A DNA stretch of 64,000 nt from Candidatus Zymogenaceae bacterium (GCA_016931225.1 JAFGFE010000018.1:124001-188000); one strand, 5' to 3'; shown: positions 41,572-52,840, numbered from the stretch's first letter. Made by a program: numbers and translations. The notes: generated by a model from the sequence alone, not told the origin.

Positions 41572-42342
41572 ATGATCGTGCTGGGTGTGGACAGCGCCAC
41601 GCCGAGGGCGGGGGTGGGGATCGTTGAGGACGGGCGTTTGTGCGCCCGGCGTGTCACGCTGCCGGATAAAAACCACTCGGAGACGCTGCTTTCGGCGATC
41701 ATCGAGGCTTTGAGGGAGGCGCGCCTCGCTTTTTCTGATCTGGACCTCCTGGCGGTGGGGCTGGGCCCCGGATCGTTCACCGCCCTTCGCGTCGGCGTAT
41801 CGACCATGAAGGCGCTTTCCTACGCCCACGATGTGCCTTTGATTGGTATATCCACCCTGGACGTGCTGGCCGGCGGGCTTCTGGAGTATGCCGAGGGCCT
41901 GAAAACCGCCGGGACCGCCGTCTCTACCACTTCCTGGCGCGACATGATGAGGGGGGGCGCGCGCGTCGCGTCGGTGATAGACGCCCGGCGGGGAGAGCTG
42001 TACAGCGCAAGCTATCGGCTGGGAGAGGGGGACGGGCTGGTTCGGGAGACCCCCTATCGGACGATTACGCCGGGGGTACTGCTGGACGAGCTGAAAGAAC
42101 CATCGGTCCTGGTAGGGAGCGGCTGCGATCTTCTCGAGAGACCGCACGACCGGGGTCATGTCGTCGTGCCCGAGGAATACCGGCACCCTGACGGGGCGGT
42201 ATGCGCCGAAATGGCGAGGCGGGGTTTTGAAAGCGGTCAATTGATTGATGATCGGGACATCGTACCGCTGTATATACGCCGTTCCGATGCGGAGATTAAC
42301 TACGAGCGAAGGATGAACAAAGACCTGTCATTGGGGCATTGA
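41572..42342 (+). CDS. tsaB: tRNA N6-threonylcarbamoyladenosine synthesis protein TsaB
   Basis: TsaB is the inactive ASKHA-fold partner of TsaD needed for the t6A37 tRNA modification. The protein starts GVDSATPRAGVGIVEDG and has DLLAVGLGPGSFTALRVG. ASVIDARRGELYSASY also fits. ATG 41572 follows GGAGGG. The 256-residue length is slightly long because of a polar insert around residues 105-125. No rimI or tsaD is adjacent. The promoter for the next unit overlaps its stop codon. Confidence 0.92.
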   Translation: MIVLGVDSATPRAGVGIVEDGRLCARRVTLPDKNHSETLLSAIIEALREARLAFSDLDLLAVGLGPGSFTALRVGVSTMKALSYAHDVPLIGISTLDVLAGGLLEYAEGLKTAGTAVSTTSWRDMMRGGARVASVIDARRGELYSASYRLGEGDGLVRETPYRTITPGVLLDELKEPSVLVGSGCDLLERPHDRGHVVVPEEYRHPDGAVCAEMARRGFESGQLIDDRDIVPLYIRRSDAEINYERRMNKDLSLGH

Positions 42343-42370
42343 CATCGCACATTTTTTTATTTACTATAAT
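42339..42370 (+). promoter_or_regulatory. Promoter for the DUF465-ilv-psd-pss-leuA unit
   Basis: A perfect TTGACA (42339-42344) overlaps the tsaB stop. At 17 bases lies TACTAT (42362-42367), and a perfect TATAAT follows at 42365-42370 (20-base spacing). The leader to the first start codon would be only about 30 bases, too short for an amino-acid attenuator. Confidence 0.65.
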
Positions 42371-42404
42371 TCGATTATATCGATTTTAAGAAGGGGTTGT
42401 GGGT

Positions 42405-42623
42405 ATGAGTCGGACAGAAGAGGAAATGAAAAGGAAACTGATGGAAGAAGATCCCGAGTTTCGAGCGCTGGCCGAGGAACACGAGAGTTTCGAACGAATT
42501 CTTGAGGAGTTCAACCGGAAACCCTATTTGACTCCCGCCGAGGAGATAGAACGCAAGAACATCCAGAAGCAAAAGCTCAAGGGCAAGGACAAAATGGAGC
42601 GGATTCTCAAAAAGCACCGATAG
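42405..42623 (+). CDS. DUF465 (YdcH-like) small helical protein
   Basis: The 72-residue protein is highly charged and helical. It ends with the DUF465 pattern EIERKNIQKQKLKGKDKMERIL, preceded by a first helix containing FRALAEEHESFERIL. ATG 42405 (second codon pair after a GTG at 42399) fits the AAGGGG ribosome-binding site better. The family forms helical hairpins and has no established function. It is the first gene behind a strong promoter and upstream of ilvB. Confidence 0.85.
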   Translation: MSRTEEEMKRKLMEEDPEFRALAEEHESFERILEEFNRKPYLTPAEEIERKNIQKQKLKGKDKMERILKKHR

Positions 42624-42713
42624 CACGTATTCACAGACCGGGTGATATGAGCGGACGTGGGTGGATTTTTACCTTTTTATCCTGATGGATATCAGCAGGA
42701 ATCTCAGCAGACG

Positions 42714-44399
42714 ATGATTAAGGAAGGAAGCGAAATATTCTACGAAACACTCCTGGACGAGGGGGTTGAGGTTATTTTCGGATATCCGGGCGGCGCGGTG
42801 TTGAATCTCTATCACCGTATGCCCGAGTATCCCCTGAAGCACATTCTTGTGCGCCACGAACAGGCGGCGGTGCACGCCGCGGACGGCTACGCCCGGTCCA
42901 CCGGGAAGGTGGGGGTGGTGCTGGTCACTTCCGGTCCGGGGGCCACAAATACGGTGACGGGCCTGGCCACGGCGCACATGGATTCCATCCCCCTGGTCGT
43001 CTTTTCCGGGCAGGTTCCCAGCATGCTCATCGGGAACGACGCCTTCCAGGAAGCGGATACTGTGGGGATCACCCGTCCCTGCACCAAACATAATTTTCTG
43101 GTCAAGAACACGCATGACCTCGCCCGGATCATAAAAGAGGCGTTCTATATCGCCCGCACCGGGCGGCCGGGTCCGGTGGTAGTGGACCTCCCTCGGGACG
43201 TTATCGGGTCGTCGGTGGAATTCGAGCCCCCGGGAGACATTCATATCAGAAGCTACTCCTTCCATGCCGAGCCGGATGCACAACAGGTGCGCCGGGCGTT
43301 CGAGGTCATCTCCAATGCCGAACGTCCGGTATTGTATATCGGCGGGGGGGTTATCTCCTCTTCGGCGGCGGGGGAGGTGGTGAAGCTGGCGGAGAAGATG
43401 TCGATACCGGTGACCGCCTCCCTCATGGGACTGGGCGGTTTCCCGGGCACTCATCCCTTGTTTTTGGGGATGCTGGGCATGCACGGCACGTATCATGCGA
43501 ATATGGCCGTCACCCACGCGGACGTGCTGATCGCCGTGGGCGCCCGGTTCGACGACCGGGTGACCGGAAAGGTGGAGGAATTTGCGCCCCGGGCGAAGAT
43601 CGTTCATATCGATATCGATCCCACATCGATCAGCAAGAACATCATTGTGGATTATCCGGTGGTGGGGGACGTCAAAAACGTCCTGGTTCAGATGCTCAAG
43701 CACGCCGGTAAGCTGAAAAAATACTGGAAGACCGGGAGAAAGGACTGGATCGGCCGGATAGAACAGTGGAGGACCACCTATCCTCTGGAATATACCCAGA
43801 AAAAAGACGTCATCAAGCCCCAGTATGTTGTGGAATCGATATACAACGTCACAAAGGGAGACGCCATCATCGCCACGGAGGTTGGGCAGAACCAGATGTG
43901 GACGGCCCAATTTTTCCGCTTCAACGATCCCCGGACGTTGTTGACCTCCGGGGGTCTCGGCACCATGGGATACGGATTTCCCGCCGCCATCGGCGCCCAG
44001 GTGGCTTTCCCGAATCGTCTGGTGTTTGATATCGCCGGCGACGGCAGCATCCAGATGAATATCCAGGAAATCGCCACCGCCATACAGCACCGTCTGCCGG
44101 TGAAGATCGCCATTCTCAACAACGGATATCTGGGAATGGTCAGGCAGTGGCAGGAACTCTTCTACGAGGAGCGCTATTCCCACACGAGGATGGAGCTTTC
44201 TCCGGATTTTGTGAAACTGGCCGAGGCCTACGGAGCCGTGGGGATGCGAATCGAAAAACCCGAAGACGTGATCCCGGCCATCGAGGAATCCATCAAGATA
44301 GATCGTCTGGTGATAATGGATTTCGTCGTTGACGAGAACGAAAACGTCTTCCCGATGGTTCCCGTCGATTCGCCCATTGACAAGATGCTCCTGGTTTAA
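42714..44399 (+). CDS. ilvB: Acetolactate synthase large subunit
   Basis: This enzyme condenses two pyruvates (or pyruvate and 2-oxobutyrate) in valine, leucine and isoleucine synthesis. It contains the activating-glutamate region ([19 protein letters not shown]), the FAD-binding middle domain and the thiamine diphosphate motif GDGSIQMN...NN. It also has the herbicide-site region typical of biosynthetic AHAS. ATG 42714 gives a normal N-terminus ([17 protein letters not shown]); an upstream GTG at 42657 would add 19 unconserved residues. The regulatory subunit gene ilvN is absent from its usual place before ilvC. Confidence 0.94.
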   Translation: MIKEGSEIFYETLLDEGVEVIFGYPGGAVLNLYHRMPEYPLKHILVRHEQAAVHAADGYARSTGKVGVVLVTSGPGATNTVTGLATAHMDSIPLVVFSGQVPSMLIGNDAFQEADTVGITRPCTKHNFLVKNTHDLARIIKEAFYIARTGRPGPVVVDLPRDVIGSSVEFEPPGDIHIRSYSFHAEPDAQQVRRAFEVISNAERPVLYIGGGVISSSAAGEVVKLAEKMSIPVTASLMGLGGFPGTHPLFLGMLGMHGTYHANMAVTHADVLIAVGARFDDRVTGKVEEFAPRAKIVHIDIDPTSISKNIIVDYPVVGDVKNVLVQMLKHAGKLKKYWKTGRKDWIGRIEQWRTTYPLEYTQKKDVIKPQYVVESIYNVTKGDAIIATEVGQNQMWTAQFFRFNDPRTLLTSGGLGTMGYGFPAAIGAQVAFPNRLVFDIAGDGSIQMNIQEIATAIQHRLPVKIAILNNGYLGMVRQWQELFYEERYSHTRMELSPDFVKLAEAYGAVGMRIEKPEDVIPAIEESIKIDRLVIMDFVVDENENVFPMVPVDSPIDKMLLV

Positions 44400-44482
44400 C
44401 GCCCGCCGGGGACGGGGGGGTGTTTTGTGCTTTGCGGGAGAAAACATATTGTTGTTGTGATGCAAAAAGAGTAAAATCATAA

Positions 44483-45523
<1,041 letters not shown>

Positions 45524-45525
45524 CC

Positions 45526-46191
45526 ATGAAGAATCGGCATACACCAGTCGCCGTTGAGGGGATTCCCTTCATCTTATTGGCCCTCGCCGTCGCGGTCTGT
45601 GTGACGCTCGTCGTCCGTCATTTCTTCCCCGGTGCGGCGATATTTGCGGCGGTGCCTTTGGGTGCGATATGCGTCTTTGTGGCGATGTTTTTTAGAAACC
45701 CGAATCGGGACATCCCCCACGATCCGAAAGAGGTGGTATCCCCCGCCGACGGCACGGTTCTCGATATTACCCGGATGAAGGAGGATACGCTTTTAAATGG
45801 TGACGCCGTTCGCGTCGGCGTATTCATGTCCATCTGGAACGTGCACGTGAACCGGATTCCGATGTCGGGCCGGGCGGAAGAGGTGGTCTATTATCCTGGG
45901 AAATTCCTGGTGGCACGGCTCGAAAAGGCCTCTACCGACAATGAACGAAACGCCCTTGTCATTACAAATGAAGAGGGTGTGAAAATTATGGTGGTGCAGA
46001 TTGCGGGTATCGTCGCCCGGCGCATCGTCTGTTACGTGTCCCGTGGGGACGCGGTGGAAAAAGGGCGGCGGTTCGGCCTGATTCGATTCGGCTCCCGCCT
46101 GGATGTGTATTTTCCCCCCGATACCGTTATTCGGGTTACGGAGGGAGACAAGGTGAGGGCCGGGGAAACGGTTTTGGGAGAGTTGCCATGA
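45526..46191 (+). CDS. psd: Phosphatidylserine decarboxylase (short PSD-A type)
   Basis: Psd turns phosphatidylserine into phosphatidylethanolamine using a self-generated pyruvoyl group. The 221-residue proenzyme has two N-terminal membrane segments and VSPADGTVLDI. NVHVNRIPMSG and the C-terminal cleavage site FGSRLDVYFP follow, where the serine after glycine becomes the pyruvoyl residue. It starts 2 bases after ilvC and overlaps pssA by four bases. The psd-pssA pair and the ilvC-psd order are typical of Geobacter-like genomes. Confidence 0.93.
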   Translation: MKNRHTPVAVEGIPFILLALAVAVCVTLVVRHFFPGAAIFAAVPLGAICVFVAMFFRNPNRDIPHDPKEVVSPADGTVLDITRMKEDTLLNGDAVRVGVFMSIWNVHVNRIPMSGRAEEVVYYPGKFLVARLEKASTDNERNALVITNEEGVKIMVVQIAGIVARRIVCYVSRGDAVEKGRRFGLIRFGSRLDVYFPPDTVIRVTEGDKVRAGETVLGELP

Positions 46192-47003
46192 GTGACGAAA
46201 TTGAAAAAAGAGCAAAGAGGAAGAGACGCGCCGGCGGGCGTCGGATCAAGAAAGATGACCTGAAAAAGGGCATCTATGTGCTCCCGAACCTATTGACCAC
46301 AATGGCCCTTGTCTCCGGCTTCTATTCCATCATCTCATCGATTTCGGGTCACTACATACACGCGGTCTGGGCTATTTTCATCTCGGTCCTTTTCGATTCC
46401 ATGGACGGGAAGGTCGCCCGCCTGACCCATACGGAGAGTGAATTCGGGGTGCAGTACGATTCCCTGGCGGACCTCGTTTCGTTCGGGGTGGCCCCGGGCA
46501 TTTTGATGTACCAGTGGGCGCTGACCCCCTATGAGCGTCTCGGCTGGCTCGGGGCTGCGCTCTATGTGATATGCGCGGCGCTCCGTCTCGCCCGGTTCAA
46601 TGTCCAGGTGAGCACCGTTGATAAGAAGTACTTTTTGGGAATCCCCTCGCCGGGGGCGGCCCTGGTAAACGCATCCACGGTCCTGTTCTTTATCAACATG
46701 GACGTTTCCGTGGAATACTGGCGGTTTTTTCTGTTGCTCCTGGTGTACGTTACCGGTCTTCTGATGATTTCCAACATCAAGTATTTCAGTTTCAAGGACC
46801 TGGATGCGTCTCGACGGCGGCCGGTCAATGTACTGGTGCTGATCATCCTTGTTGCGATATTCATTGCAACGAAGCCGGAGATCATGCTATTTACCGTGTT
46901 CTCCCTATATGCTCTATCCGGGCCTCTTGGGTATCTGTATATGATGCTCACGGGGCGTTCCAAGGAGTTGGATGAGCTGGATGCCGAGGAACAAATCGGT
47001 TGA
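46188..47003 (+). CDS. pssA: CDP-diacylglycerol--serine O-phosphatidyltransferase
   Basis: PssA makes phosphatidylserine for the adjacent decarboxylase. The 271-residue membrane protein has the CDP-alcohol phosphotransferase signature DGKVARLTHTESEFGVQYD...D, that is DGx2ARx8Gx3Dx3D. About eight hydrophobic helices follow a very basic N-terminus (KRAKRKRRAGGRRIKKDD). The ATG overlaps the psd stop as ATGA. leuA follows 42 bases downstream. Confidence 0.93.
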   Translation: MSDEIEKRAKRKRRAGGRRIKKDDLKKGIYVLPNLLTTMALVSGFYSIISSISGHYIHAVWAIFISVLFDSMDGKVARLTHTESEFGVQYDSLADLVSFGVAPGILMYQWALTPYERLGWLGAALYVICAALRLARFNVQVSTVDKKYFLGIPSPGAALVNASTVLFFINMDVSVEYWRFFLLLLVYVTGLLMISNIKYFSFKDLDASRRRPVNVLVLIILVAIFIATKPEIMLFTVFSLYALSGPLGYLYMMLTGRSKELDELDAEEQIG

Positions 47004-47045
47004 TTCCAGCGGAAAGTATGAAACAGCAATTGACAGGATAGAGCA

Positions 47046-48584
47046 ATGAATGACAAGGTCATTATATTCGACACCACCCTCCGGGACGGAGAACAGTCTC
47101 CGGGGGCGAGCATGAACGACGAAGAAAAGATACTGGTCGCCCAGCAGCTGGAACGGCTGGGCGTGGACGTGATAGAGGCCGGATTCCCGGTGTCGTCCCG
47201 TGGGGATTTTGACGCGGTAAAAAGGATCGCCGCATCGGTAAAGACGCCTGTCGTGGCGGCGCTCGCCCGGGCCAAGATAAAAGACATCGACGTGGCGTTT
47301 GATGCCGTAAAAGACGCGGCCAAACCACGGCTTCACACCTTCATTTCCACCTCCGACATCCACCTGGACTACCAGATCAAGAAGTCCAGGGAGGAGGTGC
47401 TGAAGATCGCCAAGGCCTCCGTCAAGCGGGCACGCTCATTGTGCGGGGATGTGGAGTTTTCCGCAATGGACGCCACCCGCAGCGACTGGGAGTACCTGGC
47501 CCAGGTCATCACGGTGGCCATCGAAGCCGGGGCCACCACAGTCAACATCCCGGACACGGTGGGCTACACCATCCCAGGAGAATACGCCGCCATCATCGAG
47601 TATCTCTTTGAGCATGTCCCCGGCATACATGACGTCGTGGTGTCCGTTCACTGTCACAACGACCTGGGCCTGGCGGTGGGAAATTCCCTGGCGGCGGTCC
47701 AGAGCGGCGCCAGACAGGTGGAATGTACCATCAACGGGATCGGGGAGCGGGCCGGCAATACGTCTCTTGAGGAGTTTGTGATGGCCCTCAAGGTGAGACG
47801 GGACGGCTACGGTCTTGATACGAACATCAACACGGAGCTGATTTACCCCACAAGCCGAATGATCAGCGCCATCACCGGCATCAGGGTGCAGCCCAACAAG
47901 GCGGTTGTGGGAGCGAATGCCTTTTCCCATGAATCGGGTATCCATCAGGACGGTGTGCTCAAGGAAAAGCTCACCTACGAGATTATGACCCCGGAAAGCG
48001 TGGGCTACACCAGCTCACATTTGGTGCTGGGAAAGCATTCCGGACGCCACGCGTTTCGCGAGCGCATAAAGAAAATGGGGTATTCTCTCAACGACTCGCA
48101 GATAGAAAAGGCGTTCAAGAGCTTCAAAAAGCTGGCCGACAAGAAAAAGAACGTGTTCGACGAGGACATCGCCGCCATCATCGCCGAGGATGTGTTGCGC
48201 ATCCCGGACCGATATCGGTTGATGTTTCTCTCCTTCAGCGCCGGGACGGACACCATCCCCACCGCAACCGTCACCCTCTCCATCGACGGGCAGACGGTGC
48301 GCCAGGCCGATTTCGGCGACGGACCGGTGGACGCGGTGTTCAAAACCATCTCCAAAATGGTCAAGGCCAAGTGTACGCTGTTAAGCTATGAGGTCAAGTC
48401 CATCACCGGAGGCACCGACGCCCTGGGCGAGGTGACGGTCAGGCTGGAGGACGGGACCTTTCGGTCGGTGGGAACCGGATCTCATACGGACATCATCGTG
48501 GCATCGGCCATGGCGTTTATCAACGCGCTGAATAAAATGGAGAAGCGCAAGAAGAAGGAGCTGCCCCGGGTGCAGACGATCTAA
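47046..48584 (+). CDS. leuA: 2-isopropylmalate synthase
   Basis: LeuA condenses acetyl-CoA with 2-oxoisovalerate, the first step of leucine synthesis. The 512-residue protein has the HMGL-like TIM barrel (TTLRDGEQSPGASM, ATRSDWEYL, SVHCHNDLGLAVGNSL with the HxH metal site, NGIGERAGN). The C-terminal allosteric LeuA dimer domain is also present. ATG 47046 follows AGGATAGAGC. It is the last gene before a strong terminator, which separates it from leuC. Confidence 0.95.
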   Translation: MNDKVIIFDTTLRDGEQSPGASMNDEEKILVAQQLERLGVDVIEAGFPVSSRGDFDAVKRIAASVKTPVVAALARAKIKDIDVAFDAVKDAAKPRLHTFISTSDIHLDYQIKKSREEVLKIAKASVKRARSLCGDVEFSAMDATRSDWEYLAQVITVAIEAGATTVNIPDTVGYTIPGEYAAIIEYLFEHVPGIHDVVVSVHCHNDLGLAVGNSLAAVQSGARQVECTINGIGERAGNTSLEEFVMALKVRRDGYGLDTNINTELIYPTSRMISAITGIRVQPNKAVVGANAFSHESGIHQDGVLKEKLTYEIMTPESVGYTSSHLVLGKHSGRHAFRERIKKMGYSLNDSQIEKAFKSFKKLADKKKNVFDEDIAAIIAEDVLRIPDRYRLMFLSFSAGTDTIPTATVTLSIDGQTVRQADFGDGPVDAVFKTISKMVKAKCTLLSYEVKSITGGTDALGEVTVRLEDGTFRSVGTGSHTDIIVASAMAFINALNKMEKRKKKELPRVQTI

Positions 48585-48606
48585 TTGCGTCACATGCGCG
48601 ATACTC

Positions 48607-48642
48607 GGCGCACCCGGTTTTGTTGAGCGGGTGCGCCTTTTT
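48607..48642 (+). terminator. Strong Rho-independent terminator after leuA
   Basis: A perfect 10-base GC-rich stem, GGCGCACCCG (48607-48616) with CGGGTGCGCC (48628-48637), is followed by five T. Its position 22 bases after the leuA stop ends the ilv-psd-pss-leuA transcript. Confidence 0.88.
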
Positions 48643-48650
48643 CATATTAT
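48623..48650 (+). promoter_or_regulatory. Possible leuC promoter overlapping the leuA terminator
   Basis: TTGAGC (48623-48628), 16 bases and TATTAT (48645-48650) lie about 50 bases before the leuC start. The boxes are moderate; a promoter is expected here because the terminator cuts off the upstream transcript. Confidence 0.35.
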
Positions 48651-48701
48651 ATGTAAAATAAAAAACATTCTTTGTCACTTTCAGCAGCAGGAGCTTCCCC
48701 C

Positions 48702-49967
48702 ATGCCCATGACGATCATAGAAAAAATTCTCGCGCGGCACTCGGGGGCGGATGACATCGCCCCCGGCGACCTGATAATGGCTGATGTGGACCTTGCCCTG
48801 GCCAATGACATTACCGCGCCGCTTTCCATCGATGTATTCAACGAGGCGGGATTAAAGCGGGTATTCGATGCGAAAAAGATCGCCCTGGTATGTGATCACT
48901 TCACCCCCAACAAGGATATCGACAGCGCCAACCAGTGTAAGATGGTGCGAAAATTCGCAAAAGACATGGACATAATCCATTTCTATGAGGGGGGCGACTG
49001 CGGCGTGGAGCACGCCCTGCTCCCGGAGCTGGGGTTGATCGTTCCCGGCGATCTTATCGTCGGTGCGGACAGCCATACCTGCACCTACGGCGCCCTGGGG
49101 GCGTTCGCCACCGGCGTGGGGAGCACGGACCTGGCGGGGGTGATGATGACAGGGCAGGTGTGGCTCAAGGTCCCGGAATCGATGAAATTCGTCTATCACG
49201 GAACCCCCGGAAGGTGGGTGAGCGGAAAGGACCTTATTCTCCATACCATTGGTGATATCGGCGTGGACGGCGCCCTGTATCGAGCGATGGAGTTTACGGG
49301 CCCCGCCATCGATGATCTCTCCATCGAGGGGCGTCTGACGATGGCCAATATGGCCATCGAGGCCGGGGGGAAGTGCGGTGTGTGCGCCCCGGACGAAAAG
49401 ACGAAGGCCTTTCTTGCCGGAAGGACCGAGAGGAACCATATCGTTTTGGAAAGCGACGATGGGGCGGTCTATGTGGACGTACGGGAATACGACGTCTCGA
49501 AGATCCAGCCCCAGGTGTCACTGCCGCACCTTCCGTCCAATGCAAAAGCCGCAGGCGAGCTTTCGGATATTGCCATCGATCAGTCCGTCATCGGGTCGTG
49601 CACCAACGGCCGCATTGAAGATTTGCGGGTCGCCGCAGAGGTGCTGAAGGGGAGAAAGGCGCATCCGGACGTTCGCCTGATCATCATTCCCGCCACGCCG
49701 GAGGTGTATCGAACGGCCCTCCGCGAGGGGTTGTTTGAAATATTCCTGGACGCCGGCGCGACGATCGGTCCCCCCACCTGCGGACCGTGTCTGGGGGGGC
49801 ACATGGGGGTCCTGGCCGCCGGCGAGCGTGCGATCGCGACCACCAACCGGAACTTCCAGGGGCGAATGGGAGACCCGAAAAGCGAGGTCTATCTCGCAAA
49901 TCCTGCGGTGGCGGCGGCGTCGGCGGTGCTGGGCCGTATCGCGGGGCCGGAGGAGCTGGGCCTGTAG
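48702..49967 (+). CDS. leuC: 3-isopropylmalate dehydratase large subunit
   Basis: LeuC with LeuD isomerises 2- to 3-isopropylmalate. The roughly 421-residue protein belongs to the shorter aconitase-like (HacA/LeuC2) type and retains the [4Fe-4S] cysteines: one in VIGSCTNGR and two in PTCGPCLGGHMG. GADSHTCTYGALGAFATGVG is present as well. ATG 48702 is 8 bases after AGGAG. It is separated from leuD by a 165-base non-coding gap, unusual for this gene pair. Confidence 0.95.
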   Translation: MPMTIIEKILARHSGADDIAPGDLIMADVDLALANDITAPLSIDVFNEAGLKRVFDAKKIALVCDHFTPNKDIDSANQCKMVRKFAKDMDIIHFYEGGDCGVEHALLPELGLIVPGDLIVGADSHTCTYGALGAFATGVGSTDLAGVMMTGQVWLKVPESMKFVYHGTPGRWVSGKDLILHTIGDIGVDGALYRAMEFTGPAIDDLSIEGRLTMANMAIEAGGKCGVCAPDEKTKAFLAGRTERNHIVLESDDGAVYVDVREYDVSKIQPQVSLPHLPSNAKAAGELSDIAIDQSVIGSCTNGRIEDLRVAAEVLKGRKAHPDVRLIIIPATPEVYRTALREGLFEIFLDAGATIGPPTCGPCLGGHMGVLAAGERAIATTNRNFQGRMGDPKSEVYLANPAVAAASAVLGRIAGPEELGL

Positions 49968-50132
49968 ATGGAACGATAGCAATCCTTTGGGTGTCCCAAA
50001 CAATTCGAGTAGGGTGAGAAAGCGGGCCACTCACCCCGGTGTGCCAAAGGCCCCGATGTTTTTTTGATGACAGTTCATGCCTGAATCGGTATACGATGTG
50101 ATCCCGTCACAAGGCACAAGAGAGCGACAGCA
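49968..50132 (+). other. Structured gap between leuC and leuD
   Basis: This region holds two perfect small hairpins, TTTGGG-TGT-CCCAAA (49986-50000) and GGGTGAG (50012-50018) with CTCACCC (50030-50036). A run of seven T follows about 20 bases later (near 50059). It may attenuate or process the transcript. No gene or recognised riboswitch is visible. Confidence 0.4.
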
Positions 50133-50639
50133 ATGAAAATTTCCGCACATGCATACATATTGGGCGATGATGTCGACACCGACGCCATCATCCCCGCGAG
50201 GTTTCTGAACACCTCCGACCCGGAGGAACTGGGGAGTCACGCCCTGGAGGACTACGCCCCCGATTTTCGCCGCTCCGTGCGGGGCGGAGGCATCGTCGTG
50301 GCGGGCAGAAACTTCGGGTGCGGCTCCAGCCGAGAGCACGCCCCCGTGGCCCTCAGGGTCGCCGGAGCGTCGTTGATTATTGCGGACAGCTACGCCCGGA
50401 TATTCTACAGAAACGCCTTCAACACCGGGCTTCCGATCCTGGAGTCGCCCGAGGCGGCGCGAGATATCAACATGGGAGATGCCGTATCTGTGGACATTGA
50501 AACCGGTGAGATCGTAAATGAGACCACCGGGAAAACCTTCCATGCAAAGCCGATCCCTCCCTTTATGCGGGAGCTTTTGGATGACGGGGGGCTGATTCCT
50601 CACCTGAAGAAGAAAGAGAAAAAGACGGGAAAATCATGA
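50133..50639 (+). CDS. leuD: 3-isopropylmalate dehydratase small subunit
   Basis: LeuD is the swivelling domain partner of LeuC. The 168-residue protein shows [32 protein letters not shown] and [11 protein letters not shown], the standard motifs of the short (LeuD2) type. It matches the LeuC type encoded upstream. It overlaps leuB by four bases (ATGA). The last residues are lysine-rich. Confidence 0.95.
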   Translation: MKISAHAYILGDDVDTDAIIPARFLNTSDPEELGSHALEDYAPDFRRSVRGGGIVVAGRNFGCGSSREHAPVALRVAGASLIIADSYARIFYRNAFNTGLPILESPEAARDINMGDAVSVDIETGEIVNETTGKTFHAKPIPPFMRELLDDGGLIPHLKKKEKKTGKS

Positions 50640-51739
50640 CACAGAGGGTACATTCTGTTCTGCTGCTCCCCGGAGACGGGGTGGGGGTTGAGGTAGTGCG
50701 GGAGACGGTGAAGGTCCTGGAGCGGACGGCGGATCTGTTCGGGTTCTCCCTCTCGTTTACCCGTGCCCCGGTGGGTGGGGAGGCGATAGACCAGACCGGA
50801 GAGCCGCTGCCCGCGGAAACCCTCCAGGCGGCGAGGGACGCCGATGCCGTGCTCTTGGGCGCCGTCGGCGGACCGAAATGGGACGACCTTTCCACGGACA
50901 GGCGTCCCGAGGCGGCGCTTTTGGGGTTGAGGGAGTCCCTGGGGTTGTTCGCCAACCTTCGGCCGGCGATCCTGTTTGAAGAGCTGGCCCACGCCTCCAC
51001 CATCAGGGAGGAGGTCATCCGGGGTATCGATATCATGGTGGTCCGGGAGCTGAACCGGGGCATCTACTTCGGCACGCCCCGGGGCATCAGCGGGGAGGCC
51101 GGCCGGCGGGTGGGGATCAATACGCTGTCGTACTCCGAGGCGGAAATCGAGCGAATCGCCCGGATCGCCTTCCAGATCGCCCGAACGAGAAAGGGGAAAG
51201 TGACGTCTGTGGACAAGGCGAACGTTTTAGAGTCCATGGCGCTGTGGCGGGAGGTGGTCGTGCGGATCGGCGGCGATTATCCGGATATAGAGCTTGAGCA
51301 CATGTATGTGGACAACTGCGCCATGCAGCTCATCAGAAGGCCGGGGGAGTTCGATACAATTTTGACAACGAACCTGTTCGGTGATATACTGAGCGATGAG
51401 GCGGCCATGCTCACCGGTTCCATCGGCATGCTCCCATCGGCAAGTCTGGGAGGGGTCATGGGCGACGGGGTGATGTTCGGGATGTATGAGCCGGTTCACG
51501 GCAGCGCCCCGGATATCGCCGGCACAGACGTCGCCAATCCGATCGCCACGATTTTATCGTCGGCGATGATGCTGGAATATTCGCTGGGTGAGGAGGCGGC
51601 CGCCCGGGCCATAGAGCGCGCGGTTCGAGATGCTGTGCGGGAGGGTTTGCGCACCGCGGATATCGCCACGAGGGGGGAATCGATAGCAGGCACGTCGAAG
51701 ATGGGCGATGAAATCGCCCGACGGATATCGAACACGTAA
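50636..51739 (+). CDS. leuB: 3-isopropylmalate dehydrogenase
   Basis: LeuB oxidatively decarboxylates 3-isopropylmalate with NAD. The 367-residue protein has [27 protein letters not shown], the substrate region [41 protein letters not shown] and [18 protein letters not shown] 50636 overlaps the leuD stop. asd follows after 33 bases. Confidence 0.96.
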   Translation: MTQRVHSVLLLPGDGVGVEVVRETVKVLERTADLFGFSLSFTRAPVGGEAIDQTGEPLPAETLQAARDADAVLLGAVGGPKWDDLSTDRRPEAALLGLRESLGLFANLRPAILFEELAHASTIREEVIRGIDIMVVRELNRGIYFGTPRGISGEAGRRVGINTLSYSEAEIERIARIAFQIARTRKGKVTSVDKANVLESMALWREVVVRIGGDYPDIELEHMYVDNCAMQLIRRPGEFDTILTTNLFGDILSDEAAMLTGSIGMLPSASLGGVMGDGVMFGMYEPVHGSAPDIAGTDVANPIATILSSAMMLEYSLGEEAAARAIERAVRDAVREGLRTADIATRGESIAGTSKMGDEIARRISNT

Positions 51740-51772
51740 CATTTTCATTTCGAGTAATACGCGGTTTTTCAA

Positions 51773-52798
51773 ATGACTCAGAAAAAGAACTACTCTGTGG
51801 CGGTTGCGGGCGCAACGGGTGCCGTGGGAAGCGAGATGATCAAAATCCTCCAGGAGCGGAACTTCCCGACAGGCAAGATCAAACTCCTTGCATCAAAAAG
51901 GTCCATCGGAAAGCGTCTTTCCTTTCGGGGTGAGGATGTGGCGGTAGAGGAGCTGACGAAGGATTCCTTCGACGGTGTTGATATCGCCCTCTTTTCCGCC
52001 GGTGGAAGCCGCAGCCTGGAATTCGCTCCGGCGGCGGCGTCGGCCGGTGCCGTGGTGATTGACAATTCGAGCGCCTTTCGAATGGAGGACGACGTCCCCC
52101 TGGTGGTGCCCGAGGTGAATCCGCATGCCGTGGCCGACTATACCAACCGCGGGATCATCGCGAATCCGAACTGTTCGACCATTCAGATGGTTGTGGCTTT
52201 AAAACCCCTGCATGACGAGGTGAAGATCAAACGGGTCGTCGTTTCCACCTACCAGGCAGTGTCCGGTACGGGCGCTCAGGCCATTATGGAGCTTGAGAAA
52301 CAGACCCGGGCGATTGTAGAAGGGAAGACCGCGGTTTCGAGTGTATATCCGCACCAGATCGCCTTCAACTGCCTTCCTCACATCGACGTGTTCACGGAAG
52401 ACGGATATACCAAGGAAGAGCTGAAGATGGTCAACGAGACCAGGAAGATCCTTGAGGCCCCCGACATCGCGGTGACCGCCACTACCGTTCGGGTGCCTGT
52501 CTACTACGGTCACAGCGAGTCGGTGAATGTGGAATTTCACGGCGCTCTTTCACCTGAGCGCGCCCGAGAGATCCTGGCAAAGGCGCCCGGCGTTGTGGTG
52601 ATGGACGAGCCGGGGAAAAACCTGTATCCCTTGGCGATCAATGCCGCGGGAAAGGACGATACCTACGTGGGCCGCATTCGCAAGGATTTTTCCATCGAGA
52701 ACGGATTGAATCTCTGGGTCGTCTCGGACAATCTCAGAAAGGGGGCGGCGCTCAACGCAGTCCAAATCGCCGAGCTTCTCATTGATGGATACATCTAA
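51773..52798 (+). CDS. asd: Aspartate-semialdehyde dehydrogenase
   Basis: Asd reduces aspartyl phosphate in the lysine, diaminopimelate, threonine and methionine pathways. The 341-residue protein has the nucleotide loop VAGATGAVGSEMIKIL, SAGGSRSLEFAP, and the active-site cysteine in NPNCSTIQ (about residue 130). YQAVSGTGAQA and a C-terminal RIRKD segment also fit. It lies directly after leuB, an order shared with Geobacter-type genomes. Confidence 0.96.
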   Translation: MTQKKNYSVAVAGATGAVGSEMIKILQERNFPTGKIKLLASKRSIGKRLSFRGEDVAVEELTKDSFDGVDIALFSAGGSRSLEFAPAAASAGAVVIDNSSAFRMEDDVPLVVPEVNPHAVADYTNRGIIANPNCSTIQMVVALKPLHDEVKIKRVVVSTYQAVSGTGAQAIMELEKQTRAIVEGKTAVSSVYPHQIAFNCLPHIDVFTEDGYTKEELKMVNETRKILEAPDIAVTATTVRVPVYYGHSESVNVEFHGALSPERAREILAKAPGVVVMDEPGKNLYPLAINAAGKDDTYVGRIRKDFSIENGLNLWVVSDNLRKGAALNAVQIAELLIDGYI

Positions 52799-52840
52799 TC
52801 GAATATATATGGATTTTTCTATTTTCGGCATGCAACGGCC

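Noticed and set aside
42345-42404. A branched-chain amino-acid attenuator before the ilv unit
   Set aside because: The leader is only about 30 bases and encodes no Leu/Val/Ile-rich peptide.
42669-44480. A 603-codon minus-strand frame opposite ilvB
   Set aside because: Antisense shadow of a certain gene; no motif and no ribosome-binding site.
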